A DNA stretch of 64,000 bases from an uncultured Acetobacteraceae bacterium (GCA_903895595.1 CAITUP010000033.1:1-64000); one strand, 5' to 3'. Numbered from the stretch's first letter, positions 45,700 through 55,853 are shown. Notes: a model not told the origin generated them from the sequence alone. Translations and numbers: made by a program.

Positions 45700-47327
45700 G
45701 ATGCGATCTTTCCGTCCGCTTGGTCGGCAGTCGTCGCGGCAGCAGTTCTTAGCGCGGGGTTGCCGTAGCCGGCGCCGCCGGCCGTGCGCAGAATGACGCG
45801 GTCGCCTTTCATCAGTCGCGTGACGATTTTCGAAGGGATGGTTTCGCTGCTGCCATCGGTGCGGAGGATGGTGGATTCCCCATGCGCGCCATCGCCGCCG
45901 CCGAATATCCCGCGCGCGGCGGAGAAATGCCGCTCACCCCGATGCGTGAACGTGACGTTGTCCGTGAGAACCTCGTATTCGCGTTCGACGCCGAGGCCGC
46001 CGCGGAATTCGCCCGCACCGCCGGAGCCGGCGCGCAACGCGACGCGGTGCAGGCGGATGGGGGTTTCCATTTCCATCGCCTCGGCGGGGAGATTCATGCA
46101 GTTGGTGGCATCGGTTTCGATGACGTCCACGCCGTCGCTGACGGACGAGGCCCCGCTGCCGCTGGCGATCAGATCGCCGGTGACGAAATTGCCGCCGGCC
46201 GGGTGGCGTCCTCCGAAGGCGACCAGCGCCATTTCTCCGGCGGCCGGGGCAGGGACGCGATCGGGCAGGATTTCCGCCAGCGCCGAAATGATACAGCCGG
46301 TGATGCGCTTGATGGTGGACGTCCGGGCGTTGACTGGCGCGGGTTCGACCGGGTTGACCAGACTGCCTTCGGGGAGGTGCAGGCTGATTGGGCGGAAACA
46401 CCCCGCATTGGTGGGAATAGCCGGGTCCGTCAGCGCTCGGATCGCGAAACAAGCGGCGGCAAGCGAACCGGAAGGCACGCAATTCATCGGCCCGCGCACT
46501 TGTGGGGATGTGCCGGTGAAATCGATATGAATACCGGATTGCCCGACGGTGACCGCGACCTCTATCCGGATCGGTTTGTCCAGCTCGATACCGTCGTTGT
46601 CGAGGAAATCCACGTAACGATAGGTGCCTTGCGGGATGCGGCCCAAGGCCTGACGAGTCATGGTTTCGGATCGGTCGAGAAGTTCGCTGAAGAGATTTTT
46701 TAACGTCTCTTGCCCGAATTTCGCGGTCAGCTCCGTAACGCGCCGCACGCCGATGGAACACGCCGCGAGCTGGGCGTTGATATCGCCCATGACGGTATCG
46801 GGGATACGCACGTTCTGGCGTATAATCGCCACCAGTGTTTCATTCAGCTTGCCGGCGTCGCGGAATTTCAACGGCGGCAGGCGCAGGCCTTCCTGGTATA
46901 TTTCCGTGGCATTGGTGGGGACGGAGCCTGCGGACATGCCGCCCATATCCTGGTGATGCGTCATCGCCGCGCTGAACGCGACCAGTTTTCCATCCACGAT
47001 AATCGGCTGCACCAGCGCGATATCCGGCAGATGCGTACCGCCGGTATAGGGATCGTTCAGCAGATACGTATCGTCAGGGTGCATGGTCGCAGGCGGAAAG
47101 ACCTCGATAATTTTCTGCAACACCGGGATCAGCGTCGCCAAGTGGATCGGGATCGCGCATGCCTGTGCGAGGGTTTGCCCGTCGGCGGTGAACAGACCGG
47201 CGGAGGCGTCGAGGCCTTCCTTTACGATGGGGGAAAAGGAACTACGCAGCAGCGTGGACTGCATCTCGTTGGCGATGCCTTCCAGCTTGTGGCGGGTGAC
47301 TTCGACGGTGATTGGGTCCAGGGTCAT
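45696..47327 (-). CDS. hyuB: Hydantoinase B/oxoprolinase family subunit
   Basis: 543 residues. It starts MTLDPITVEVTRHKLEGIAN and includes the family segments LLNDPYTGGTHLPDIALVQP, SAAMTHHQDMGG and NCVPSGSLAAACFAIRALTD. With HyuA it makes the ATP-dependent enzyme that opens N-methylhydantoin, oxoproline or related lactams (or a related carboxylase). It overlaps hyuA by 4 bases, and the actual substrate is unknown. Confidence 0.92.
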   Translation of the reverse strand: MTLDPITVEVTRHKLEGIANEMQSTLLRSSFSPIVKEGLDASAGLFTADGQTLAQACAIPIHLATLIPVLQKIIEVFPPATMHPDDTYLLNDPYTGGTHLPDIALVQPIIVDGKLVAFSAAMTHHQDMGGMSAGSVPTNATEIYQEGLRLPPLKFRDAGKLNETLVAIIRQNVRIPDTVMGDINAQLAACSIGVRRVTELTAKFGQETLKNLFSELLDRSETMTRQALGRIPQGTYRYVDFLDNDGIELDKPIRIEVAVTVGQSGIHIDFTGTSPQVRGPMNCVPSGSLAAACFAIRALTDPAIPTNAGCFRPISLHLPEGSLVNPVEPAPVNARTSTIKRITGCIISALAEILPDRVPAPAAGEMALVAFGGRHPAGGNFVTGDLIASGSGASSVSDGVDVIETDATNCMNLPAEAMEMETPIRLHRVALRAGSGGAGEFRGGLGVEREYEVLTDNVTFTHRGERHFSAARGIFGGGDGAHGESTILRTDGSSETIPSKIVTRLMKGDRVILRTAGGAGYGNPALRTAAATTADQADGKIAS

Positions 47328-49330
47328 GGCGTTCGCTCCAGCAGCAGCGCGCCGCTGTCGGTCAGGCGCGCGGTCCAGCCCGGTTCCACCAGGGTGGTCG
47401 TGTCGGATTGTTCGACGATGGCGGGGCCGGCGATTTTTTCGCCCGCGCCGATGGAGTCCCGGTCCCAGATCGCCGCTTCGACCGTTCCGGAGGCGACGCG
47501 GATGCGGCGGGTGATGGGCGGTTTCGCGGCACCTTTAGTCGTTGCGCCCGCGGCGACGGAGCCGGTACGGGAACGATGCACCGTGCGCAAGTTCACGATT
47601 TTCGCGGGAATCCGGGTGGAATGGCCGTAGACGCGGGCGTGGGCGATCAAGAATGTTTCGTAGATGTCGCCGGTCAGCGGCACTTCCAGATGGTAGGACT
47701 GGCCGATGTAGCAGACATCGGCAAAGTGGCGGATGTCGGGGTTTTCGATACCCTCCGCCGCCATCAACGCGCCGCAACGTTCATCCAGGCCGCGCAGCGC
47801 GTTCGCCATCGCCGTTTGATCCAGTTCCGCCAGTTTCACGGGAAACGCGGCGGCGATTTCATGTTCTACAGGCGCCCCCAGTAACCCCGCGGCGGCGAGG
47901 ACTCCGGGGCGGGGCGGAATGACAATGGACGAAATTCCAAGTTCTTCCGCCAGCGCGCAGGCATGCATTGGGCCGCCGCCACCGAGCGGAAGCAGGGCGT
48001 AGCCGCGCGGATCGATGCCTCTTCCGATGGAAACCAGGCGGATCGCCTCTGCCATCTGCGCGTTCAGGACGCGATGGATGCCGAGGGCGGCTTCTTCCAC
48101 TGTTAATCCAAGAGGATCGGCGATGACCGTTTTAATGGCAGTGTGGGATAACGACGGTTGTAGCGTCAGCGTCCGTCCGGCGAAATTCGCGGGATCGATA
48201 TAGCCCAGCACCACCGAGGCGTCCGTTACGGTCGGCTGCGTGCCCCCGCGTCCGTAGCAGGCAGGGCCGGGTTCCGATCCGGCGGAGTGCGGGCCAACGC
48301 GCAACGATCCGGCACCGTCGCGCCATGCGATCGATCCGCCGCCGGCACCGATGGCGGTGACGTCGACCATGGGAACGCGTACGGTGTAGCCGTCGATGAT
48401 GCCTTCGGAACGGATAAGCGGCTCACCGTCGGTGATCAGTGCGATATCGCAGGATGTGCCGCCGATATCGACGGTGATCAGGTTTTTGAATCCTGCTTGC
48501 GTGCCGGCTTCCAGTCCGCCGACCACGCCGCCCGCGGGGCCGGACAGGAACAGCCGCACGGGGCGCTGACGGGCGATGGACGATGACGCCAAGCCGCCTC
48601 GGGACTGCATCACCTGCAGCGGCACTGTCACGCCGGCGCGTTGCAAATCCGCTTCCAGATTGGCCAGATAATCAGCGACTACCGGTTTGATATAGGCATC
48701 GAACGCGGTGACGCAGGTGCGTTCGTATTCGCGGAACGCCGGGTCTACATCGGACGACAAAGACACGGGCAGGCCGGGATGTTCGGCGGCGATCATGTCG
48801 CGGATGCGGCGTTCGTGTGTCGGGTTTAGGAATGAAAATACCAAGCTAACGGCGATGGCTTGGACGTTTTGTTCGGTTAGCGCGGCCACGGCCGTCCGCA
48901 CCGAGTCTTCGTCGAGCGGTGTGAGAATGTTTCCGCTGGCGTCCAATCGTTCCCGCACTTCCTTTCGGTAGCGGCCCGGCGCCAGAAACACCGGGGTTTC
49001 CGGTTTCAGCACCAGATCGTACATCTGGTGCCGCATTTGCCGGCCGATTTCGAGAACGTCCTTGAAACCCTCTGTCGCGATCAATCCGATGCGAGCACCT
49101 TTGCGCTCCAGCACCGCGTTCGTGGCCACCGTGGTGCCGTGGGTGAAACGGGAAATCGCCGCCGCCGGCACGCCCCACTCATCCCGAGCCGTATCCAAAG
49201 CCGCCAGAACTGCTCGGGATGGGTCGCCGCGCGTGGTGGGAACCTTGGCGATCCGCACCGTTCCGTCGGCGCCTCGGCACACGATATCGGTGAAAGTGCC
49301 GCCGATATCGATGCCGATTTCGTATGTCAT
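47324..49330 (-). CDS. hyuA: Hydantoinase/oxoprolinase subunit A
   Basis: 668 residues from the ATG at 49330 (MTYEIGIDIGGTFTDIVCRG). It has the ASKHA phosphate-1 motif DIGGTFTD and a second GGT loop in ITVDIGGTSCDIALI. RFTHGTTVATNAVLERKGAR and FSFLNPTHERRIRDMI are typical of the HyuA N-terminus. It is the ATP-binding subunit partnering HyuB. It starts within the 3' end of the flavoprotein gene (4-base overlap). A longer frame to 49510 is shadow. Confidence 0.92.
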   Translation of the reverse strand: MTYEIGIDIGGTFTDIVCRGADGTVRIAKVPTTRGDPSRAVLAALDTARDEWGVPAAAISRFTHGTTVATNAVLERKGARIGLIATEGFKDVLEIGRQMRHQMYDLVLKPETPVFLAPGRYRKEVRERLDASGNILTPLDEDSVRTAVAALTEQNVQAIAVSLVFSFLNPTHERRIRDMIAAEHPGLPVSLSSDVDPAFREYERTCVTAFDAYIKPVVADYLANLEADLQRAGVTVPLQVMQSRGGLASSSIARQRPVRLFLSGPAGGVVGGLEAGTQAGFKNLITVDIGGTSCDIALITDGEPLIRSEGIIDGYTVRVPMVDVTAIGAGGGSIAWRDGAGSLRVGPHSAGSEPGPACYGRGGTQPTVTDASVVLGYIDPANFAGRTLTLQPSLSHTAIKTVIADPLGLTVEEAALGIHRVLNAQMAEAIRLVSIGRGIDPRGYALLPLGGGGPMHACALAEELGISSIVIPPRPGVLAAAGLLGAPVEHEIAAAFPVKLAELDQTAMANALRGLDERCGALMAAEGIENPDIRHFADVCYIGQSYHLEVPLTGDIYETFLIAHARVYGHSTRIPAKIVNLRTVHRSRTGSVAAGATTKGAAKPPITRRIRVASGTVEAAIWDRDSIGAGEKIAGPAIVEQSDTTTLVEPGWTARLTDSGALLLERTP

Positions 49331-50682
49331 GTGCGCGCCGCCGAACGGCCGGCGACACGGCCGAATATCAGGGCTTTGCCCAGGGCCGAACCGGTCATGT
49401 AGGCCGCGCCATGCAGGCCGGAGATCACTTCGCCGGCGGCCCACAGGCCTTCGATCGGCTCCTCGAACACGTCCAGCACCTGCATCGAGGGTTGAACCGT
49501 TACGCCGCAATAGGTGCCGTACAGCGCGGCGGTGGAGGCGTGGGCGTAGAACGGTCCCGTTCCGATCGGGACCAATGCGCCGTGATTATGCACGAGATGT
49601 TTACGGTTGAATTCCGGGTCGGAGCCGGCTGCAACGTAGCTATTGTAGCGGGTGACGGTGTCTTTCAGCGTCGCCGCGTTCAAGCCGGTTTTTTCCGCGA
49701 GTTCGTCCAACGTCGCTGCCTCGACCAGCATGCCGTCCTTGTGACGGTGGCGGACGTCGAAGATGGAGACTTCTTCCTCATGCGAATCGTAAATCGGTTG
49801 GTCGAAAATCTGCCAGGTGTGGTCGCCGTCCTGCGCCAGGGATGCAGTGCCGAGCAGCTTGTAGGACAAGGATTCGTCGACGAAGCGTTTGGCGGACAGA
49901 TTGACCGCGATGGCGCCCTTGTAGACAGCCAACAGGCTGTGGCGGCAGGTGTGGTTGGTTGGGTGTTTGCCGTAGGTGCCCTGAATATAGGCCACGTCCT
50001 TCACGCCCGCGCCCAACTGCCATGCCATCAGCAAGCCGTCGCCAGTATTGGCTTCCCCGCCCGACACCCAGGCTTTGGCGGCCTTCGGTACGAAATTGCG
50101 GATCAGTTCGGCGTTGCGGGTAAAGCCGCCGGCGGCGACGATCACGCCCTTCGTCACCGGAATTTCCCAGTCCTTGCCGTCGCTGGTAGCCACGACGGCC
50201 ACAACCCGGCCTTCCGAACGTAACAATCTACGAGCCTGCGTGTTCGTCACCACCGTAATGTTCGGATGGGCGGCGGCGTGGCTGGCCAGAACGTTAATCA
50301 TCGCGTCCGGATCGATCACATGGCAGCGCGGCATCGTCTGCCCGGCCGAGGCATCCGGCCTCGGTCCGAACTGCACACCCAACTTGCAGAGCCAGTGATA
50401 GACTTCCAGCTGGTTATCGACGTAAGCGCGCACCAGCTTGGGATCGTTCTGGTGCTGCCCGACCTCCATCAGGTCGCGATACAGCAGATCGTTGTAATCG
50501 CCGATGCCGTTGCGGTGCTGGATATCCGTGCCAGCAAAAGCCAGCAGCCCGCCGCAAATGCGCGAGGAGCCGCCGGGTTCGGCGGTTTTCTCCAGCACCA
50601 GAACCTTGGCGCCGTAGTTGGCGGCGGTCAGCGCGGCGGCCAGCCCAGCGGCTCCGGCTCCGATAACAACGATGTCGGTCAT
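49327..50682 (-). CDS. FAD-dependent oxidoreductase (fumarate reductase/tricarballylate dehydrogenase-like)
   Basis: 451 residues. The N-terminal dinucleotide fold is DIVVIGAGAAGLAAALTAAN followed by VLVLEKTAEPGGSSRICGGL. The covering domain has PRCHVIDPDAMINVLASHAA. The C-terminal QVLDVFEEPIEGLWAAGEVI and SGLHGAAYMTGSALGKALIF match the fumarate-reductase flavoprotein family. It probably oxidises or reduces an unsaturated acid derived from the operon's substrate. There is no haem or membrane anchor. Confidence 0.9.
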   Translation of the reverse strand: MTDIVVIGAGAAGLAAALTAANYGAKVLVLEKTAEPGGSSRICGGLLAFAGTDIQHRNGIGDYNDLLYRDLMEVGQHQNDPKLVRAYVDNQLEVYHWLCKLGVQFGPRPDASAGQTMPRCHVIDPDAMINVLASHAAAHPNITVVTNTQARRLLRSEGRVVAVVATSDGKDWEIPVTKGVIVAAGGFTRNAELIRNFVPKAAKAWVSGGEANTGDGLLMAWQLGAGVKDVAYIQGTYGKHPTNHTCRHSLLAVYKGAIAVNLSAKRFVDESLSYKLLGTASLAQDGDHTWQIFDQPIYDSHEEEVSIFDVRHRHKDGMLVEAATLDELAEKTGLNAATLKDTVTRYNSYVAAGSDPEFNRKHLVHNHGALVPIGTGPFYAHASTAALYGTYCGVTVQPSMQVLDVFEEPIEGLWAAGEVISGLHGAAYMTGSALGKALIFGRVAGRSAART

Positions 50683-50683
50683 G

Positions 50684-51496
50684 TCAGAATTTTACCTTAT
50701 CCACCCCATAGAACTGGCCAACCCGTTCCACCCGTTCCTGACTCGGTACCGAGTTGAACCAGCCGTGGCGGCTGTGTTTGATGCCGGTGGCGCGATACAG
50801 GTCGACCATCATTTCGGCCATTTTCAGGGTGCTGCCCAGGCCGTCGATGATCGGCACATCGTCCACGCGGGTGATCCCATTGCGAGCCATCAACAGGTTC
50901 AGCGGCACTTCGCCGGGAATGATCACGTCGGCGCCGGTTTCCTTGATGACGCGGCGGGCGGCTTCCTGGAATTGTTCGATGGCCTTGGCGGGATTCCGAT
51001 ACGCTTCCAGCACGCCGTCGAATTTCAACCCCGATGCCACCACCCCGGCGCAACGGTCGGTCAAACCGTAATTGCGCACCTGTTCCTGATACAGCGGAAT
51101 CATCCGGTCGATGAACAGCATGATCGCGAAACGCTGTCCGAACATGGTTGCCAGATGACAGCAGGTTTCGCCCATGCCGATGACCGGGATATCGATCATC
51201 GACCTGGCCTCTCGCAGCATCGGGTTCGGCAACGTGCACATGGCATAGGCGTCGAAACCCTTGGCCTCGGCGGCGCGGCCGGCCGCGATCCACTGGTTGC
51301 CGTGGATCCAATAGGTGTAGCCGTAGCCAATATCGTTGCCGGGGTAATTGCTGGGGTAGGTTCCGGGCGCTTGGCCATGCAGCACAATTTCCGTGTCGGG
51401 GCGCAATACTTTTTTAGCATGCTCGGCGATGGCATCGCCGTAGCCCGGCAGGTCCTCCAGGACGGTAAAACTCTGATGCCAAATGCGCATGTCCAA
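50684..51496 (-). CDS. Asp/Glu/hydantoin racemase-like protein
   Basis: 270 residues. N-terminus MDMRIWHQSFTVLEDLPGYG. The two candidate catalytic cysteines of the racemase fold are in YAMCTLPNPMLREARSMIDI and MGETCCHLATMFG, and VIIPGEVPLNLLMARNG follows. Members include hydantoin racemase and maleate isomerase-like enzymes. The context with hyuA/hyuB favours hydantoin racemisation. An ATG two codons in (51490) is also possible. Confidence 0.8.
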   Translation of the reverse strand: MDMRIWHQSFTVLEDLPGYGDAIAEHAKKVLRPDTEIVLHGQAPGTYPSNYPGNDIGYGYTYWIHGNQWIAAGRAAEAKGFDAYAMCTLPNPMLREARSMIDIPVIGMGETCCHLATMFGQRFAIMLFIDRMIPLYQEQVRNYGLTDRCAGVVASGLKFDGVLEAYRNPAKAIEQFQEAARRVIKETGADVIIPGEVPLNLLMARNGITRVDDVPIIDGLGSTLKMAEMMVDLYRATGIKHSRHGWFNSVPSQERVERVGQFYGVDKVKF

Positions 51497-51505
51497 ACTC
51501 CTGTT

Positions 51506-52189
51506 TTAGAACAGACCCCAAAGGTCCTCTTTTCGTTCCAGCTCCTTGCTCGGGCCGTCGAACACCACCCGGCCCGATTTGACCACGATCGCACGCGACA
51601 CGATCGCCAAAGTGGCCGGAATGTTCTGTTCGACAATCACGACCGTGGTGCCGGTTTCGCGGTTGATTTTCGTCAGGCTTGCCATCACGTCGCGCACGAT
51701 GATCGGCGCCAGACCCGTGGATGGCTCGTCCAGCAGCAGGATAGTGGGTTTCGTCATCAGCGCCATGCCCAGCGCCAAAATCTGCTGCTGCCCGCCGCTG
51801 AGCGATCCCGCCGCCTGACCGCCACGCTCCAACAGGATGGGAAACAGTTTGTAAATGTCTTCGACTTTGGATTCCGGGTGATGCAGGCCGGAAATCGTCA
51901 GGTTCTGCCGCACCGACAATTCGCGGAACACATTGTGCCCCTGCGGCACGAAGCCGATGCCGCGTCTTGTGTTGCGGAACACAGCGCCCGGCACGATCGC
52001 GTCGCCGCGATACGACACGGTGCCCGTCATCTCCGCCACATCGCCCACGGCACAGCGCATCAGCGTGGTCTTTCCCGCGCCGTTATGGCCGAAAATTGCC
52101 ACGGCTTCGCCGTCCGCGACGCTAAAGGAAATATCCTTCAGGACCGGTACGCCGCCGTAGCCCGCCGATACAGCGGAAAAAATCAGCAT
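51506..52189 (-). CDS. Branched-chain amino acid-type ABC transporter ATPase (LivF)
   Basis: 227 residues from the ATG at 52189. Walker A is GHNGAGKTT, the signature LSGGQQQILALGMAL and Walker B TILLLDEPSTGLAPIIV. VPQGHNVFRELSVRQNL is typical of LivF. It pairs with the LivG-type ATPase gene 5 bases upstream. The reading frame continues up into the LivG gene (to 52702), but only as shadow. Confidence 0.92.
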   Translation of the reverse strand: MLIFSAVSAGYGGVPVLKDISFSVADGEAVAIFGHNGAGKTTLMRCAVGDVAEMTGTVSYRGDAIVPGAVFRNTRRGIGFVPQGHNVFRELSVRQNLTISGLHHPESKVEDIYKLFPILLERGGQAAGSLSGGQQQILALGMALMTKPTILLLDEPSTGLAPIIVRDVMASLTKINRETGTTVVIVEQNIPATLAIVSRAIVVKSGRVVFDGPSKELERKEDLWGLF

Positions 52190-52194
52190 CGCCG

Positions 52195-52953
52195 CTATAC
52201 CCCGAAATAAAGTTCGGTCAGGATGTCGCTGGCGATCAATTCCTCGACCGTCCCGTCCTGAAGAATCTTGCCGTTGGCCATGAACACCGCACGGGAGCAC
52301 AGATCGCGAATGAACGAAACATTGTGTTCGACGACGCAGACCGCGCGCCCCGCCTCGGCTTCCTGGCGCACCACGCGTTGCATGGTTTCGTAGGCGGCAC
52401 CCTCGACCCCGGCCATCGGTTCGTCCAGCAGCAGCAGCGGGCCGTCGTTCATCAGTGTGCGGGCCAGACCGATCAGTTTCTGTTGCCCGAACGGAAGATC
52501 GACGACCAGACTGGAAGCCGTCTGTTCCAGCCCCATTCGGCCAAGAATACCCATCGCACGATCGCGCATCGCGGCCTCGGCGACCCGCAGCGCACCGCGT
52601 CCGAAGGCCAGACGCATGACGGACTCGCCGGGGTAATCGCGCGGACCGACGAGCAGATTGTCCAGCACCGTCATAGTGCGGAACAGCAGCATGTTCTGCC
52701 ACGTCCGAGCGATGCCCATGCGCGCGCGCTTGTATAAAGGGGCGGAGTCGATCCGCTCGCCGTTCAGGAAAATCGATCCGGCATCGGGGCGCAGTACGCC
52801 GGAGATCAAATTGAACAGCGACGTTTTTCCCGCGCCGTTCGGGCCGATCAAACCGAGGATTTCCCCCGCGGCGATCGACAAATTCACATTGTCGGACACG
52901 ACAATGCCGCCGAACGCCTTTCGCAGCCCCTCGGTACGCAAAACCGGGTTCAT
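52195..52953 (-). CDS. Branched-chain amino acid-type ABC transporter ATPase (LivG)
   Basis: 252 residues. Walker A is GPNGAGKTS, with ARTWQNMLLFRTMTVLDNLL and PLLLLDEPMAGVEGAAYETM typical of LivG proteins. The signature-like VDLPFGQQKLIGLARTL replaces LSGG with LPFG, as is usual in LivG. It overlaps the LivM gene by 4 bases. Confidence 0.92.
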   Translation of the reverse strand: MNPVLRTEGLRKAFGGIVVSDNVNLSIAAGEILGLIGPNGAGKTSLFNLISGVLRPDAGSIFLNGERIDSAPLYKRARMGIARTWQNMLLFRTMTVLDNLLVGPRDYPGESVMRLAFGRGALRVAEAAMRDRAMGILGRMGLEQTASSLVVDLPFGQQKLIGLARTLMNDGPLLLLDEPMAGVEGAAYETMQRVVRQEAEAGRAVCVVEHNVSFIRDLCSRAVFMANGKILQDGTVEELIASDILTELYFGV

Positions 52954-53804
52954 GCCTTGCCTCCCAAAATGCCGGAGGGACGTAGATACAGGAACAGCAG
53001 CACCAGCACGGTGAAGATGATCCCCTGTGTTGGCGCCATGATCGACGGCGGCAGCTGCAGGAACGTGATCGCCTGGGGAATGGCCAGCAGCAGGATCGCG
53101 CCCACGACCGGCCCGAAGGCTGTGCCCATGCCGCCCAGCACCACCATCGTCAGAATGGCCGCCGAGGCCAACACGTCGAACTGATCGGGGCTGAGATACT
53201 GGAAATAATACGCGTATAACCCGCCCGCGCCGCCGGCCATGCCGCAGCCAATGGCGAAAATCGCGATCTTCATGCTCATCGCATTACGGCCCAAGGCGGT
53301 GAAGGCGAGTTCTTCGTCCCGCATGGCGCTGATGGCGCGTCCGTAGGGGCCGTTGACGATGGCGCGCACCGCGAACACGCAGGCCAATGCCGCCGCGCCG
53401 CAGATCGCCAAAAAGATCGGCCCGCGCATCGGACCGACGATGGTGCTTGGGATCGCCGACAAGCCTCCGGGGCCGCCGGTGAATTCGAGGTTTTTCAGCA
53501 GTTGCAGCAGGCCGAGCTGAAAGCCGAGGCTGGCAATGAGCAAATAATCGCCGGACACGCGCAATGCCGATCCCGCGAGCAGCACCGACGCGACCACCGC
53601 CGCCGCCATGCCCAACACAACGTTACCCAGCGGCGGAATGAAAGGCACATGCACCGCCAGCAGCCCAGTGGTGTAAGCCCCGATGGCGAAGAAAATCGGA
53701 TGTGCAACCGTCGAAAGTCCGCCGTAGCCGATCACCAGATTATAGCTGGTGGCCAGGATCGTGTAGATCGCGATCAGCACGGCAATGGTAACGAGGTAAT
53801 CCAT
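52950..53804 (-). CDS. Branched-chain amino acid-type ABC permease (LivM)
   Basis: 284 residues, about eight hydrophobic segments. SYNLVIGYGGLSTVAHPIFF is the LivM start motif, and ISAMRDEELAFTALGRNAMS with the EELAF loop contacts the ATPase. GGMGTAFGPVVGAILLLAIP is the C-terminal motif. It adjoins the LivH gene with no gap. Confidence 0.92.
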   Translation of the reverse strand: MDYLVTIAVLIAIYTILATSYNLVIGYGGLSTVAHPIFFAIGAYTTGLLAVHVPFIPPLGNVVLGMAAAVVASVLLAGSALRVSGDYLLIASLGFQLGLLQLLKNLEFTGGPGGLSAIPSTIVGPMRGPIFLAICGAAALACVFAVRAIVNGPYGRAISAMRDEELAFTALGRNAMSMKIAIFAIGCGMAGGAGGLYAYYFQYLSPDQFDVLASAAILTMVVLGGMGTAFGPVVGAILLLAIPQAITFLQLPPSIMAPTQGIIFTVLVLLFLYLRPSGILGGKA

Positions 53805-54689
53805 TTACCGCCGCCCCCAGGACAGCCGAACCCCACGCGGGAACAGCAGAATGGTCGCGAACAGGAACCCGTACAGCAGCAGGTTCTGCCAGCGGGACCC
53901 GATGAACAATATCGAAAAACTCTGGATCAGCGCTAAAAAGATCGATGCCCAAGCTGCGGCGAACACGCGTCCGATGCCGCCCAGCAAAGTGCCGATCACC
54001 GCCGACAACACCAGCTCCAACGGCGAATTCGGCACCACGCCGCCGTGGGAACCGATCAGATACATCGCCGCCACGATGAATAGCCCCGCGATCACCGCCG
54101 TGACGCGGTAGGCCCGTTGCGCGCTGATCCCGTAAAGCTCCGCCAGTTTGGCATTATCCGACACTGCCGCCAGGAACTGGCCTTCCCTGGTGTAGCGCAT
54201 GAACCCATACAAAGCCGCCAGAGCGAACGCCGCCAACGCCACGCCGGTTTTATCCCAGTCGCTGATCGCGATTCCGCCGACGATATCGACCGGCGACAGA
54301 ATGCTTTCGTACAGCGTTTCCGGCTCCGTCCCGAAGATCAGGGTGATCACGTAGATGATGAATTCCGACAGGATCAGCGTAAAGATGAAGAACATGAGGT
54401 TGTCGGAGCCTCGGTCGCGGAAGACCTGTAGCCCGTAGACCTCGATCAGCCAGGCGGCGCCGCAGGTCAGCACGACCGCCAGAGCCAACGCGGCGGGCAG
54501 GGACCAGCCCAGCCCGTGCAAGGCGAAGAACATGGCATAGAAGGCAATCGCCATCTGGCCGGATTGCGCGAAATTCCACAGGCCCGTGACCTTCAACGTC
54601 AGGGAAAACCCAACGGTCAGCAGCACGAACGGAGCGGACGTCGCGATCCCCGTCCAGAGGATCTGCAACAGGATGGTCGGTTCGAACAC
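53805..54689 (-). CDS. Branched-chain amino acid-type ABC permease (LivH)
   Basis: 294 residues, hydrophobic throughout. GFSLTLKVTGLWNFAQSGQM is the LivH-type start motif. FLAAVSDNAKLAELYGISAQ carries the coupling loop, and SAVIGTLLGGIGRVFAAAWA is the C-terminal motif. It lies between the binding protein gene (6 bases) and the LivM gene. Confidence 0.92.
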   Translation of the reverse strand: MFEPTILLQILWTGIATSAPFVLLTVGFSLTLKVTGLWNFAQSGQMAIAFYAMFFALHGLGWSLPAALALAVVLTCGAAWLIEVYGLQVFRDRGSDNLMFFIFTLILSEFIIYVITLIFGTEPETLYESILSPVDIVGGIAISDWDKTGVALAAFALAALYGFMRYTREGQFLAAVSDNAKLAELYGISAQRAYRVTAVIAGLFIVAAMYLIGSHGGVVPNSPLELVLSAVIGTLLGGIGRVFAAAWASIFLALIQSFSILFIGSRWQNLLLYGFLFATILLFPRGVRLSWGRR

Positions 54690-54695
54690 GGGGGG

Positions 54696-55853
54696 TTACA
54701 GCGTGGCCAGCGGCACGAAAACGCCTTTTTCCACCGTCAGCAGGTAGACCGGCTTGTTCACCCGATGCCCGTCGATAACCATTTTGCCGGTCATCGGCAG
54801 CTCGAACTCCTTGACCGCCAGCAGCGCGTCGCGCAGCGTCTCGCCGGTCGCCGGCTGACCTTTTTTCTCCACATATTCATATAGCATCTTGGTCAGGATG
54901 ACCATGTCGTACTGGTACTGACAGTACGGCAGCCCGTTCGGCACTCGGTTCTGTTCGGTCTTCCAGCGCTCCAGGAATTTGCCGACGTTCGGGTTGTCGT
55001 TCACCCCCGGCGCCAGCGATGTCACGATCAGCCCCTCGGCCGCGGCGCCCAGCTGCTGCAACAGCTTGGGGTTATAGGCGGCGGAGTAGCTGGTCACGCG
55101 TTGGGTCATGCCGAGCTGACGCATTTGCGCGATGACCTGGGGGGTGTCGGCGGTGAGGCCGTGGATGTGGACGATTTCGGGGTTCGCGGCGCGCGTCTTC
55201 AGCAGCATGCCGGTGAATTCGGTGGCTTTGGGGTCGTAGGCCTCGAACGCGACGATCTTGCCGCCGGCCTCGGTGAAGGTGTCGCGGTAGATTTTTGCCG
55301 CGTCGATGCCGGTGTCGTTGTTGATGTACAGCACCGCGGCGGTTTTCTTGCCCAGCGTGGTGTGAACGTATTTTGCCAGCTTGGTGATATCGACGTCGGC
55401 AAGCGGGAAGGTTGTATAAACGTAGTCGCCAAGCGTGGCGATTTCCGGGGAGTTCGCGCCGGCGTTGATTTCCAGCACGTGTTCGCGGTTGGCGATGGGG
55501 GCCTGTGCCTTCACCACCGGTGACCAAGCCGTGAAGAACATCGGCAGTTTTTCGACCTGGATGTAGCGGTTGGCGGCGTTGATGCCCAGCTGCGGATCGG
55601 CCTGGGTATCCAGCACGATCAGCTCGAACGGGCGACCGTTGACGCCGCCGGCATCGTTCACATCCTTCACGCCCATGCGCCAGCTGGTGGCGAAGTCGTT
55701 GCCATAGCCCGCCTGCGATCCCGTCAGCGGCAGCGCCGAACCCAGCTTGATCGGCTCTTTCGCTTGCGCTCGGGCCACGAAGGGGGCGGCGAGGCTTGTC
55801 GCGGCGGCGCCGGCCAGCAGTTTGCGGCGCGGCAGGATCGGGCTTGTGGTCAT
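54696..55853 (-). CDS. Periplasmic binding protein of the branched-chain-type importer (LivK-like)
   Basis: 385 residues from the ATG at 55853 (MTTSPILPRRKLLAGAAATS). A twin-arginine-like signal (RRKLLAGAA) leads to a cleavage site near VARAQA. The mature part has IKLGSALPLTGSQAGYGND, LIVLDTQADPQLGINAANRY and AAVLYINNDTGIDAAKIYRD of type I binding proteins. The ligand is unknown; gene order with hydantoinase genes suggests an amide or hydantoin-like solute. It is the first gene of a ten-gene minus-strand operon. Confidence 0.9.
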   Translation of the reverse strand: MTTSPILPRRKLLAGAAATSLAAPFVARAQAKEPIKLGSALPLTGSQAGYGNDFATSWRMGVKDVNDAGGVNGRPFELIVLDTQADPQLGINAANRYIQVEKLPMFFTAWSPVVKAQAPIANREHVLEINAGANSPEIATLGDYVYTTFPLADVDITKLAKYVHTTLGKKTAAVLYINNDTGIDAAKIYRDTFTEAGGKIVAFEAYDPKATEFTGMLLKTRAANPEIVHIHGLTADTPQVIAQMRQLGMTQRVTSYSAAYNPKLLQQLGAAAEGLIVTSLAPGVNDNPNVGKFLERWKTEQNRVPNGLPYCQYQYDMVILTKMLYEYVEKKGQPATGETLRDALLAVKEFELPMTGKMVIDGHRVNKPVYLLTVEKGVFVPLATL